NCBI RefSeq assembly: GCF_025917005.1
Contig: NZ_CP078091.1
Coordinates: forward strand, 3,286,001 to 3,350,000
Source of the DNA: Porphyrobacter sp. ULC335
Lineage (GTDB): Bacteria; Pseudomonadota; Alphaproteobacteria; Sphingomonadales; Sphingomonadaceae
Direction: 5' to 3'
DNA: 64,000 nt
The notes beneath the pieces are model-generated. The model saw nothing but the letters and a program-made list of their open reading frames with translations, ran no database searches and was not told where the DNA came from. Numbering within the stretch: the first letter of the stretch is position 1; every line of letters starts with the position of its first letter. Shown one piece after another: positions 1-8,260 of the stretch. Made by a program: the position numbers and the translations under genes.

Positions 1-2
1 TG

Positions 3-914
3 AAACTTGCCGCCGTGATGCTGGTCTTCGTCATCGCGCTGGTCGCATGGGAAGCGCAGACGCGCGCCGGTCGCAGTGACAGCCGCGATGGCCTCGCTGC
101 ACGCGGGGCGGATGAAGAACCACTTGTGGCGCTCACCCCAACGGGCAAGGCGCTGGCCTTCGCCGCCTGCCTGACCCCGGTGCTGCTCGGCTTCGTCCTG
201 CCTGCCGGGTATCTTGCCACGATGGCAATGACCGAGACTGCGCAGGCCGCTGCCGGAGAGCTTGGCACCTATATCCGCGACAGCCTGTGGCTCGGCCTTG
301 CCGCGGCGGGCCTGTGCCTTGCCGCCGCGCTGCTGCTTGCCTTTGCCCGCACGCGATCGACCTCGCGCGTCACTGCCAGCGCGATCCGGCTGGCAACCTT
401 GGGCTATGCGCTGCCCGGCGCACTGCTGGCGGTGGGTCTGCTCGCGCCCCTGGGGGCCTTCGACGTCGCGCTCACCCGCTTTGCGCGCGACAGCCTCGGC
501 TGGAGCGGCGGGTTGCTGCTGACGGGGACGAGCGCGGTGCTGGTCTATGCGCTGTCGGTGCGGTTCATGACGGTCGCCTATAACAGCGTCAGCGGCGGTA
601 TCGCGCGCATTCCTCCGGGGCTTGACGCTGCTGCCCGCAGCCTCGGCGCTGCACCGTCACGCGTCCTTGCCCGCATCTATGCGCCGCTCCTCGCCCCGAG
701 CCTTGCGGGCGCCGCCGCGCTGGTGTTCATCGACACCCTGCGCGAACTGCCCGCCACGCTGATCCTGCGCCCCTTCAACCTCGAAACCCTCGCCACCCGC
801 ACATACCGCCTCGCGGGCGACGAGCGGCTGGTGGAGGCGGCTATCCCTGCGCTGATCCTGCTGGCGGCGGGACTGCTGCCGGTGCTGGTGCTCAACCGGC
901 TGGGCAAGCGTTAG
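3..914 (+). CDS. Iron(III)-type ABC transporter permease, C-terminal part (cut by left edge)
   Basis: Inner-membrane permease of a binding-protein-dependent ABC importer, most like the FbpB/AfuB iron(III) group. The reading frame is open to the window edge, so the start lies outside; the GTG/ATG at 15-20 is probably internal. About 300 residues are visible, with several hydrophobic segments. Near the end is the cytoplasmic EAA-type loop (AARSLGAAPSRVLARIYAP), which docks on the ATPase, and it is followed by the LRELPATLIL stretch typical of iron/thiamine permeases. It ends 71 bp before bchI, on the same strand. The substrate is inferred from sequence resemblance only; thiamine or another ion is possible. 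Confidence 0.8.
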   Translation, partial: KLAAVMLVFVIALVAWEAQTRAGRSDSRDGLAARGADEEPLVALTPTGKALAFAACLTPVLLGFVLPAGYLATMAMTETAQAAAGELGTYIRDSLWLGLAAAGLCLAAALLLAFARTRSTSRVTASAIRLATLGYALPGALLAVGLLAPLGAFDVALTRFARDSLGWSGGLLLTGTSAVLVYALSVRFMTVAYNSVSGGIARIPPGLDAAARSLGAAPSRVLARIYAPLLAPSLAGAAALVFIDTLRELPATLILRPFNLETLATRTYRLAGDERLVEAAIPALILLAAGLLPVLVLNRLGKR

Positions 915-985
915 CCACAAAGTGTAACGCCAGCCTGTCACTTGGGCTTGTCCAAAGCCGCCCGAACGTCCACAAGGCAAAGTAC

Positions 986-1987
986 ATGGCACGCTTCCCT
1001 TTCTCCGCAATCGTCGGTCAAGACGAAATGAAACAGGCGCTGCTGATCGCCGCCGTCGATCCCAGTATCGGCGGGGTGATGGTGTTTGGCGATCGGGGGA
1101 CGGGCAAGTCCACCGCCGCCCGCGCGCTCGCCAGCCTGTTGCCGCCGATCATGGCGGCGGAAGGCTGCCCATACGGCTGCTCCAAGGACGATCAGGCGCG
1201 CTACCCCGATGTGTGCGGCAGCGGCAAGATGGTCAAACGCGCCGTGCCCTTCGTCGACATGCCGCTGGGCGCGACCGAGGACCGGGTGATCGGCAGCCTC
1301 GATCTCGAACGCGCGCTGCGCTCGGGCGAGAAGGCGTTCGAACCCGGCCTGCTCGCCAAGGCGCACCGCGGATTTCTTTATATCGACGAGATCAACCTGC
1401 TCGAAGACCATCTGGTCGACCTGCTGCTCGATGTGGCAGCCTCGGGCGAGAATGTGGTCGAGCGCGAGGGGCTTTCCGTCCGCCACCCGGCCAAATTCGT
1501 GCTGATCGGCAGCGGCAACCCCGAAGAGGGCGAGTTGCGCCCGCAGCTGCTCGACCGTTTCGGCCTGTCGGTGGAAGTGCGCACGCCCAAGGATATCGAG
1601 GTGCGGATCGAGATCATGCGCCTCGTCGCCGCCAACGAGGCTGACCCGCAGGCCTTTGCCGCGCGCTGGGCGGAGGACGACGCAGCGACCCTCAACCGCG
1701 TGGCCAAGGGCAAGGCGCGGCTCGCCAAGCTTGCGCCGGGCGAGGACGTGCTGCGCGATGCCGCCGAATTGTGCCTTGCCGTCGGCGCGGATGGCCTGCG
1801 CGGCGAGCTGACCCTGATGCGCGCCGCCCGCGCGCTGGCGGCGCTTGAAGGCGCGAAGAAGGTCACGCGCAAGCATCTGATCGCCATCGCCCCTTCCGCG
1901 TTGCGCCACCGGCTGCGGCGCGATGTGCTCGACGAGACGGGCTCCACCGTGCGCATTACCCGGGCGATTGCCGAGCTGTTCGGATGA
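986..1987 (+). CDS. bchI: Magnesium chelatase subunit I
   Basis: AAA+ ATPase subunit of the BchI-BchD-BchH chelatase, which inserts Mg2+ into protoporphyrin IX as the first committed step of bacteriochlorophyll synthesis. It has 333 residues, the usual length. Walker A (GDRGTGKST) lies at residues 35-43 and Walker B (FLYIDE) at 130-135. The family insert around the Cys-containing CPYGCSKDD segment and the sensor/arginine region RPQLLDRFGLSVEVR are also present. Its stop overlaps the start of bchD by 4 bp, so the two are translationally coupled. The start at ATG 986 gives the canonical MARFPFSAIVGQ beginning. Confidence 0.97.
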   Translation: MARFPFSAIVGQDEMKQALLIAAVDPSIGGVMVFGDRGTGKSTAARALASLLPPIMAAEGCPYGCSKDDQARYPDVCGSGKMVKRAVPFVDMPLGATEDRVIGSLDLERALRSGEKAFEPGLLAKAHRGFLYIDEINLLEDHLVDLLLDVAASGENVVEREGLSVRHPAKFVLIGSGNPEEGELRPQLLDRFGLSVEVRTPKDIEVRIEIMRLVAANEADPQAFAARWAEDDAATLNRVAKGKARLAKLAPGEDVLRDAAELCLAVGADGLRGELTLMRAARALAALEGAKKVTRKHLIAIAPSALRHRLRRDVLDETGSTVRITRAIAELFG

Positions 1988-3678
1988 CGCCCCCCGCCCC
2001 GCCCGCCGATCCGCTGGACGATGCGGTACTGGCGGCGCGGCTGTTTGCTCTGGCCCCCGCAACCTTCAAGGGTCTGGTACTGCGCGGCAGCAGCCCGGCG
2101 CGTGAGGCGCTGGTGGCGGCCCTGGGCGAGCATATCGCGCTGCGCCGCCTCCCCGGCCATATTGATGACGAACGATTGCTCGGCGGGATCGATCTTGCCG
2201 CCAGCCTCACCGCCGGCAAGCCGATCCGCCAGACCGGCTTGATCGAGGAAGCGCGCGGCGGAGCTTTGCTGGCAGGCATGGCCGAGCGGATGGATGGTGC
2301 GATTGCCGGAAGGCTGGCGCAGGCGCTGGACGATGGGCAGGCCGCGCTGGTGCTGCTCGACGATGCGACCGAGCCCGAAGAAGCCCCGCCCGCCAGCCTG
2401 ACAGAACGCCTCGCCTTCGCCTGCGATCTTGCCGCCTCGCGTCGCTGGCAGGGGGTGGAGCTTGCCCCGGCAGAGGGTGCGATGGCTGATGTCGCCCCGC
2501 TCCAAGATGCCGCCCTGCGCGCGCTGGCCGCGACGGCCGAGGTGCTGGGCGTCGACTCCTTGCGCGCATTGATCTTTGCCGGAGAAACCGCGCGGGGGTT
2601 GGCAGCGCTGGAAGGACGCGATGCTGTCCTGCCGTCCGACCTGACGGGCGCGGTTCGCCTCGTCCTAGCCCCGCGCGCCACGCGCCTGCCGCCGCAGGAA
2701 CAGGACGCTCCGCCCGAGGACAGCCCGCCCCCGCCGCCAGACGGCCAGCAGGACAATTCCGACGACGCCGACCGCGAGCAGCAGGAACCCGACCTCTCCG
2801 ACATTCTGGTCGAGGCGGCGAAGGCAGCGATTCCGGCGGGCCTGCTCGAAAGCCTCGCCCAGGGCAAGGCCCCGCGCCGGTCAAGCAGCAGCGGCACCGG
2901 GCAGAAGCGCAAGGCGGCGACCCGTGGCAAGCCTCTGGGAGCGCGTCCGGGCATGCCGCGCGGGGGCGCGAAACTGGCGCTGATCGACAGCCTGCGCGCT
3001 GCCGTGCCTTGGCAGGCCATACGCCGCCGCGAACAGGGCGCAAACTCCGATGCTCCGCTCATCATGCGCAAGGAAGACCTGCGCATCCGCCGTTTCGAGG
3101 AACGCACCGCCCGCGTCACGATATTCGCGGTCGATGCCTCGGGTTCCGCCGCCGCCGCCCGTCTCGCCGAGGCCAAGGGCGCGGTCGAGCTGATGCTGGG
3201 GCAGGCCTATGTCACCCGCTCCGAAGTCGCGCTGGTCGCCTTTCGCGGCACCACCGCCGAACTGCTGCTTCCCCCCACCCGCTCGCTGACCCGCGCGCGG
3301 CGGACATTGGCCGAACTGCCCGGTGGCGGGGGCACACCGCTGGCAATGGGCCTTAACGCGGCGCGCGAGGTGGCCGAGGCGGTGATCGCCCGCGGACGCA
3401 GCGCGGCGCTGGTGATCCTGACCGACGGCCGCGCCAATATCGCTGCTGACGGCTCGCCCGGTCGCCCCCAAGCCGCCGCCGATGCCGAAGCCGCCGCCAA
3501 AGCCATCGCCGCGCGCGGGATCGATGCGCTGGTGGTCGATATCTCCGCCCGCCCCGGCCCCGAAGGTGCGGCGCTGGCGAATGCACTGGGCGGCCGTTTC
3601 CTCGCCCTGCCCCGCGCCGATGCGCGGATGCTGCAAGCCGCGATCAACGCCGTCCAGCCGATCGGCAAGGCGGCGTGA
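1984..3678 (+). CDS. bchD: Magnesium chelatase subunit D
   Basis: Partner of BchI in the chelatase motor complex; it forms the platform ring under the BchI hexamer. It has 564 residues. The N-terminal third is a degenerate AAA+ domain without a good Walker A. A proline- and acid-rich linker follows at about residues 236-275. The C-terminal von Willebrand A domain starts near residue 375, with the MIDAS motif DASGS beginning at about residue 383 and TDGRAN near 480. It overlaps bchI by 4 bp upstream and bchO by 4 bp downstream, so bchIDO is one coupled operon. Confidence 0.96.
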   Translation: MTPPAPPADPLDDAVLAARLFALAPATFKGLVLRGSSPAREALVAALGEHIALRRLPGHIDDERLLGGIDLAASLTAGKPIRQTGLIEEARGGALLAGMAERMDGAIAGRLAQALDDGQAALVLLDDATEPEEAPPASLTERLAFACDLAASRRWQGVELAPAEGAMADVAPLQDAALRALAATAEVLGVDSLRALIFAGETARGLAALEGRDAVLPSDLTGAVRLVLAPRATRLPPQEQDAPPEDSPPPPPDGQQDNSDDADREQQEPDLSDILVEAAKAAIPAGLLESLAQGKAPRRSSSSGTGQKRKAATRGKPLGARPGMPRGGAKLALIDSLRAAVPWQAIRRREQGANSDAPLIMRKEDLRIRRFEERTARVTIFAVDASGSAAAARLAEAKGAVELMLGQAYVTRSEVALVAFRGTTAELLLPPTRSLTRARRTLAELPGGGGTPLAMGLNAAREVAEAVIARGRSAALVILTDGRANIAADGSPGRPQAAADAEAAAKAIAARGIDALVVDISARPGPEGAALANALGGRFLALPRADARMLQAAINAVQPIGKAA

Positions 3679-4547
3679 GCAACCTCGACTGGAACCGCGA
3701 AGGGCTGATCTGGCCGCATCGGGAAGCGAGCACCTTCGTCTCCACTGGCCGGGCGCGCTGGCATGTACAGCGCATGGGTTCCGGCCCGCCGCTGCTGCTG
3801 CTCCACGGCACCGGCGCCTCGGTGCATTCGTGGCGCGGGCTGATGCCGATCCTTGCCAAGACCCACACCGTCATCGCCCCCGATCTCCCCCGCCACGCCT
3901 TCACCGCAGGGCACGATGCCTATGCGATGAGCCTGCCCGCGATGGGACGCGAGATTGCTGCGTTGCTGAAGGCGCTGGAGGTCGAGCCGACCGCAATCAT
4001 CGGCCATTCGGCAGGCGCAGCGATTGCGCTGCAAATGGCGCTGGATCACGGCTACACCGGCCCGATCATCGGGCTGAATTCCGCGCTGCGCCCCTTCCCC
4101 GGCGCGCTAGCGCAGATCTTCCCCGCGGTGGCGAAAGCGCTGTTCATTAATCCGTTGGTGCCGCGCTTCTTTGCCGGAAGCATCGACCTTGTCGGGGGAG
4201 CCAAGCGGTTCCTGTGGCGATCCACCCACTCGCATATCGATGCCGAGGGGCTGGCTTGCTACAGCACGCTGCTGAAACATCCCGGCCACGCGGGCGGCGC
4301 GCTGGCGATGATGGCCAATTGGGACTTGCCCGGCCTGCGTCTGCGGATGGGCGAAGTGCGCAATCCGGTGCTGCTGGTCCACGGTGCGAATGATCCGGCG
4401 ATCCCGCTCGACTGGGCGAAGGATGCACACAGCTGGCTCGCCAATGCGCGGCTGGACGTGCTGCCCGGCCTCGGCCATCTTGCCCACGAGGAAGCACCCG
4501 AGAAAGCCGCCGCGCTGATCGCCGCGTTCCTCGCCGAGCAGAGCTAG
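3675..4547 (+). CDS. bchO: BchO, alpha/beta hydrolase of the Mg-chelatase operon
   Basis: Alpha/beta-hydrolase fold protein that accompanies bchI and bchD in most purple-bacterial photosynthesis clusters. Its reaction is unproven; an accessory role in magnesium chelation has been assumed. The 290 residues show an oxyanion-hole motif (LLHGTGASVHSW), a nucleophile elbow GHSAGA with Ser112, a late acid in the HGANDPAIPLDW segment and a histidine in GLGHLAHEE (His268), so the triad looks intact. It overlaps bchD by 4 bp. The ATG/GTG choice follows that overlap. Confidence 0.93.
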   Translation: MSNLDWNREGLIWPHREASTFVSTGRARWHVQRMGSGPPLLLLHGTGASVHSWRGLMPILAKTHTVIAPDLPRHAFTAGHDAYAMSLPAMGREIAALLKALEVEPTAIIGHSAGAAIALQMALDHGYTGPIIGLNSALRPFPGALAQIFPAVAKALFINPLVPRFFAGSIDLVGGAKRFLWRSTHSHIDAEGLACYSTLLKHPGHAGGALAMMANWDLPGLRLRMGEVRNPVLLVHGANDPAIPLDWAKDAHSWLANARLDVLPGLGHLAHEEAPEKAAALIAAFLAEQS

Positions 4548-4557
4548 GAGAGGCGCA

Positions 4558-4719
4558 ATGGGCAACTTTGGCTGGATCGAGATCGTGCTGTTCTACGGCA
4601 TCGCGATCGGTTTCGGCGTCTGGCAGTTCTGGAAGATGGACCGGATGCTCAAGAAGACCCGCGCCGAAAAGGCAGCGAAAGAAGCGGCCGAGCGCGACAG
4701 CGGGCCGCCCGCCGCCTAG
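4558..4719 (+). CDS. Small membrane-anchored ORF after bchO (53 codons)
   Basis: A 53-residue ORF that begins 10 bp after the bchO stop, with a good Shine-Dalgarno (aggag) just before it. Residues about 7-23 are hydrophobic (EIVLFYGIAIGFGVWQFW), followed by a short amphipathic stretch and a charged Lys/Arg/Glu/Ala tail. It resembles a single-pass inner-membrane microprotein. I do not recognise a family. The spacing and ribosome site make translation with bchIDO likely, so a role in chelatase localisation or complex assembly is possible, but that is inference from position. Confidence 0.7.
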   Translation: MGNFGWIEIVLFYGIAIGFGVWQFWKMDRMLKKTRAEKAAKEAAERDSGPPAA

Positions 4720-4809
4720 GCCTGCCACTGCTTCCGACCGGTCAGCAGTCCTCCACCTCACCCCAGATCTTTCCGCGCTTGCGAGGGCGCTTGAGCACAG
4801 ACCATTTTT

Positions 4810-4850
4810 GCTAATGATTCTTATTACGGATAATATTGACTCTCATTCGC
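4810..4850 (+). promoter_or_regulatory. Two adjacent Fur-like boxes before the heme receptor
   Basis: Manual comparison with the classic 19-bp Fur consensus (GATAATGATAATCATTATC) gives about 13/19 matches at 4810-4828 and about 12/19 at 4832-4850. The stretch is strikingly AT-rich for this genome and sits 50-90 bp before the TonB receptor start. It is consistent with iron repression of the receptor and the DUF6607 gene. Irr or RirA control cannot be excluded in an alphaproteobacterium. Confidence 0.6.
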
Positions 4851-4900
4851 AATAACGGCATTGACGCCCGGCTCATATCAGCAGGGAACAAGCCAGTCCG

Positions 4901-7168
4901 ATGTCATCACAACCACTCACGCATTATGCCCTCTCCGTCTTGCTCACGGTCGGTGCGACCGGGGCCGCCAGCGCGGCTGAAACCGGATTGTCAGGGGCTG
5001 AAGGGAGCGCCGAAGCGCCGCCGCAGACCGGCCGCATCACTGTCACCGCCACCCGCGCACCCGTGTTGCAGGAAGAAGCACCGGCAACGGTCACGATCAT
5101 CACCGACGAAGACATTGCCGACCAGCTCGCCACCGACGTCAAGGATCTGGTGCGCTTCGAACCTGGCGTCTCCGTCCGCCGCGCGCCCGCCCGCTTCGGT
5201 GCAGCAATCGGTGCCACCGGCCGCGCCCGCAACGAGGACTTCGCGGTGCGCGGAATCGGCGGCAATCGGGTGCTGATCCAGGTCGACGGCATCCGCTCCC
5301 CGCAAGGCTTCAGCTTTGGCCCGCAGGACGCAGGACGCGGCGGCTTTGCCGATGTCAGTCTGGTCAAGCAGGTCGAAATCCTGCGCGGCCCGGCCTCTGC
5401 TCTTTACGGTTCCGATGGCCTGGCGGGCGCCATCAGCTTCGTCACGTCCGACCCGGTCGACATCATTGCAGGCGCCGATCTGGGCGGCTTCGTCAACTCG
5501 CAATATTCGAGCGACGACAATGAATTCGCCCAGACCGCAACGCTGGCCGGGCAGACCGGCAACCTGTCGGCGATGATTGCCTATACCCGCCGCGATTTCA
5601 GCGAGCTGGAAAACCGCGGAACCACCGGAGGAACCGGCCCTTCTCGCACCGCACCCAACCCGCAGGACGGGCGCAGCGATGCGGTGCTCGCCAAGATCGT
5701 CTGGGACAATGGCCCGCACCGCATCCGCCTGACCGGCGAATGGCTGGACAGCGCAGTCGAAACCGGGGTGCTGACCGGCCTCGGCCCGGCCTTCACCTTC
5801 GGGCCCAACCCGGTGTGGACCGTCGATGCGCTGAACGCGCGTGATACCAACCAGCGCAAGCGCGCCTCGGTCGACTGGACCTATGATGGCACCCCCGACG
5901 ATGTGATCGAATATGCGTTCGTCTCGGCCTTCTGGCAGGATGCCGAGGACCGCCAGTTTGCCTTTGAAGAACGCACCACGCTCACAGCCACGCCCGCGCC
6001 GGATCGCGAGCGGCTGAACACTTTCGAAAACCGGGTCTATGGCGCGGCGGGCGAGGCGCGCAGCAGCTTTGACCTTGCCGGGATGCGCCACCGCATCGCC
6101 ATCGGCGGCGATATCAGCTGGACGCGCCAGGAAGGCCTGCGCGATGGCACCTTCCCCGGGCGTGGTGAAAGCTTCCCCACCCGCGCTTTCCCGGCGACCG
6201 ATTTCACGCTGGGCGGGATGTTCATCGCCGACGAGATCACGCTGCTGGACGGCGCCTTGACCCTGTTTCCGGCGCTGCGGTTCGATTTCTATGACTTGAA
6301 CCCGACCGACGATCCGCTGCTCACCGCCTTCACCCCGCAGGGCCAGAGCGCCAATCGCCTCTCCCCGAAGTTCGGCGCGACGGTCAAGCTGGCGCCCGAT
6401 GTGATCCTGTTCGGCAATTACGCCCAAGGCTTCCTCGCGCCGACGCCTTCTCAGGTGAACAACTTCTTCGAATTCATTGCAGGCGGATACACCTCCATCC
6501 CCAATCCCGATCTGCGGCCTGAAACCAGCGAAAGCTGGGAAGTGGGCGCGCGCTATGTGGGCGAGGTGTTCTCGCTTCAGCTCACCGGTTTCCGCGGCGA
6601 TTACGACAACTTCATCAACCAGCAGGTGGTAAGCGGCGGGTTCACTCCGCAGAATCCGGCGATCTTCCAGTTCGTCAATTTCGACGGCGCGCGGATCGAA
6701 GGGGTCGAGGCGCGGGCGGAGATGAAGCTTTCCAGCGGTTTCAACGCGCGCTTCGCAATGGCCTATGCCGATGGCGACACCATCGATCCGGCAGGCGTGC
6801 GCACACCGCTGGACACGATCGATCCGTTCAATCTGGTCGCAAGCCTTGGCTATCGCGCGCCTTCGGGGCGGTTTGGCGGCGAGCTGATCCTCACCCACAA
6901 CGCCCGCAAGGAAAGGGGCGAGCTGGAGCGCGCCGCGAATGGCAGCGATCTGTTCGTGCGGCCCGATGCGTCGACCATCCTCGATCTCACCGCCTTTTAT
7001 GCCGTGACCGATGCGCTGAAGCTGCGCGCGGGCCTCTTCAACCTGACGAACGAGACCTACGCCCTGTGGTCCGATGTGCGCGGGCTGAGCGTCAATGACG
7101 CCGGCATCTTCGACGCTTTCACCCGCCCCGGCCGCAATCTCAGCCTTTCGGCGAGCTACCGTTTCTAA
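4901..7168 (+). CDS. TonB-dependent receptor, heme/hemoglobin type
   Basis: Outer-membrane importer of 755 residues. It begins with a signal peptide (about residues 1-25, ending in ASA/AE), a TonB-box-like segment (GRITVTATRAP) and a plug domain with VLIQVDGIR and EILRGPASALYGSDGLAGAI. A 22-strand-type barrel follows and ends in the aromatic LSASYRF. The NPDLRPETSESWEVG block and the general architecture match hemoglobin/heme receptors of the HmuR/HemR type. The Fur-like boxes upstream support an iron role. It sits inside the photosynthesis cluster, between bchO and crtC, with DUF6607 21 bp downstream. The substrate is inferred; siderophore uptake is the main alternative. Confidence 0.85.
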   Translation: MSSQPLTHYALSVLLTVGATGAASAAETGLSGAEGSAEAPPQTGRITVTATRAPVLQEEAPATVTIITDEDIADQLATDVKDLVRFEPGVSVRRAPARFGAAIGATGRARNEDFAVRGIGGNRVLIQVDGIRSPQGFSFGPQDAGRGGFADVSLVKQVEILRGPASALYGSDGLAGAISFVTSDPVDIIAGADLGGFVNSQYSSDDNEFAQTATLAGQTGNLSAMIAYTRRDFSELENRGTTGGTGPSRTAPNPQDGRSDAVLAKIVWDNGPHRIRLTGEWLDSAVETGVLTGLGPAFTFGPNPVWTVDALNARDTNQRKRASVDWTYDGTPDDVIEYAFVSAFWQDAEDRQFAFEERTTLTATPAPDRERLNTFENRVYGAAGEARSSFDLAGMRHRIAIGGDISWTRQEGLRDGTFPGRGESFPTRAFPATDFTLGGMFIADEITLLDGALTLFPALRFDFYDLNPTDDPLLTAFTPQGQSANRLSPKFGATVKLAPDVILFGNYAQGFLAPTPSQVNNFFEFIAGGYTSIPNPDLRPETSESWEVGARYVGEVFSLQLTGFRGDYDNFINQQVVSGGFTPQNPAIFQFVNFDGARIEGVEARAEMKLSSGFNARFAMAYADGDTIDPAGVRTPLDTIDPFNLVASLGYRAPSGRFGGELILTHNARKERGELERAANGSDLFVRPDASTILDLTAFYAVTDALKLRAGLFNLTNETYALWSDVRGLSVNDAGIFDAFTRPGRNLSLSASYRF

Positions 7169-7188
7169 ACCCCCATGGAGGACAACCC

Positions 7189-8202
7189 ATGAACCGACTG
7201 ACAAAGACTATGGCCAAGACTATCCTTGCATCTGGCCTCGCGGCGCTCGCGTTGGCCGCCGTTCCCGCCCCGGCGCTGGCCGATGGCCCGATTGTCCAGA
7301 CTGCCGAGGCGGCCAGAGCGGCATTCGAGCAAGACCGCCAGACGATCCTTGCGATGGCGGGCGACTTCAAGGTCACCTTCGACATGCAGGAATCCACCCC
7401 CTGGATGGAAGGCTACACGCCGCTGGAGCGCAAGATTTCAGGCGGATACGAAAGCGTCCGCGTGATCGAGGATACGGGCACCCGCATCGTGCTCCAGCAC
7501 CTGCTGGTCACGGGGGACGAGGCCAATCCCTATGTCGTCAAGCACTGGCGGCAGGACTGGGAATATCAGCCCGAAAAGATCCTCGCCTTCACCGGCGGCG
7601 ACAATTGGGAATGGAAGGCCGTGCCCGAAAAAATGCGCGCCGGGCGCTGGTCGCAGACGGTCTACCAGGTCGATGACAGCCCGCGCTATGCCGGGTGGGG
7701 CGAATGGGAGACGACACAGGGCATCCGCCGCTGGCGCTCCAACTGGACCGCGCGGCCGCTCGCCCGGCGCGATGCGATCCGCAATCCGGTCTATGACCAT
7801 TACATGGGCATCAACCGCCATCAGCTGACCCCGACCGGCTGGATCCACTGGCAGGACAACACCAAGATGGTGACCCCCAAGGAAGGGGGCGAGGCGAAGC
7901 CTGTGGTGCAGGAATACGTCCTCAACACCTACGAACGCTTCAACGGCTACAATGTCGCTGCCGCCGAGACCTATTGGGAGAAGACCCAAGGGTATTGGGA
8001 TGCGGTGCGCGGCAAGTGGGATGACGTCGCCGCGGCCAATGGCGGCATCCGCATCGCGCAGGAAGCCAGCGCCGGGACCACCATCGCCAACGAACTGATG
8101 CTGCTCGCCGACGCGATCAAGGACGGCAAGGAAACCCCCGAAGCCGCGAGCGCAAAGGCGCTGGCACTGATCGAGGAAGGCACTGCCCGCAAGGGCGGCT
8201 GA
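7189..8202 (+). CDS. Secreted DUF6607-like protein
   Basis: A 337-residue exported protein with a signal peptide of about 30 residues ending in ALA. The mature part is rich in Trp, Tyr and charged residues, for example the WRQDWEYQPEKI and GGDNWEWKAV segments. It resembles the uncharacterised DUF6607 family, which I recall being found near TonB receptors; the family name is from memory and could be wrong. It follows the heme-type receptor by 21 bp with a strong ribosome site (ggagga), so the two are probably one iron-regulated transcript. A periplasmic or surface role in heme handling is a guess from context. Confidence 0.7.
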   Translation: MNRLTKTMAKTILASGLAALALAAVPAPALADGPIVQTAEAARAAFEQDRQTILAMAGDFKVTFDMQESTPWMEGYTPLERKISGGYESVRVIEDTGTRIVLQHLLVTGDEANPYVVKHWRQDWEYQPEKILAFTGGDNWEWKAVPEKMRAGRWSQTVYQVDDSPRYAGWGEWETTQGIRRWRSNWTARPLARRDAIRNPVYDHYMGINRHQLTPTGWIHWQDNTKMVTPKEGGEAKPVVQEYVLNTYERFNGYNVAAAETYWEKTQGYWDAVRGKWDDVAAANGGIRIAQEASAGTTIANELMLLADAIKDGKETPEAASAKALALIEEGTARKGG

Positions 8203-8215
8203 TGACCATCATGTC

Positions 8216-8250
8216 CGGTCGGCGGGATGCAAAACTCATCCCGTCGGCCG
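8216..8250. terminator. Hairpin between convergent DUF6607 gene and crtC
   Basis: A 14-bp inverted repeat (arms 8216-8229 and 8237-8250, two G-T wobbles) with a 7-base loop lies between the two convergent stop codons. No long T-tract follows, so it may act as a bidirectional but partly factor-dependent terminator. Confidence 0.6.
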
Positions 8251-8260
8251 AGCCTGCGGA

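Noticed and set aside
915-985. Possible PpsR box before bchI (TGTC...GTCC)
   Set aside because: Only one half-site fits and the second lacks ACA.
4991-7204. Long minus-strand ORF (737 codons) opposite the heme-type receptor
   Set aside because: It mirrors the receptor codons in a GC-rich genome and has Arg/His/Ala-rich, unstructured composition; the plus-strand product is a clear receptor.
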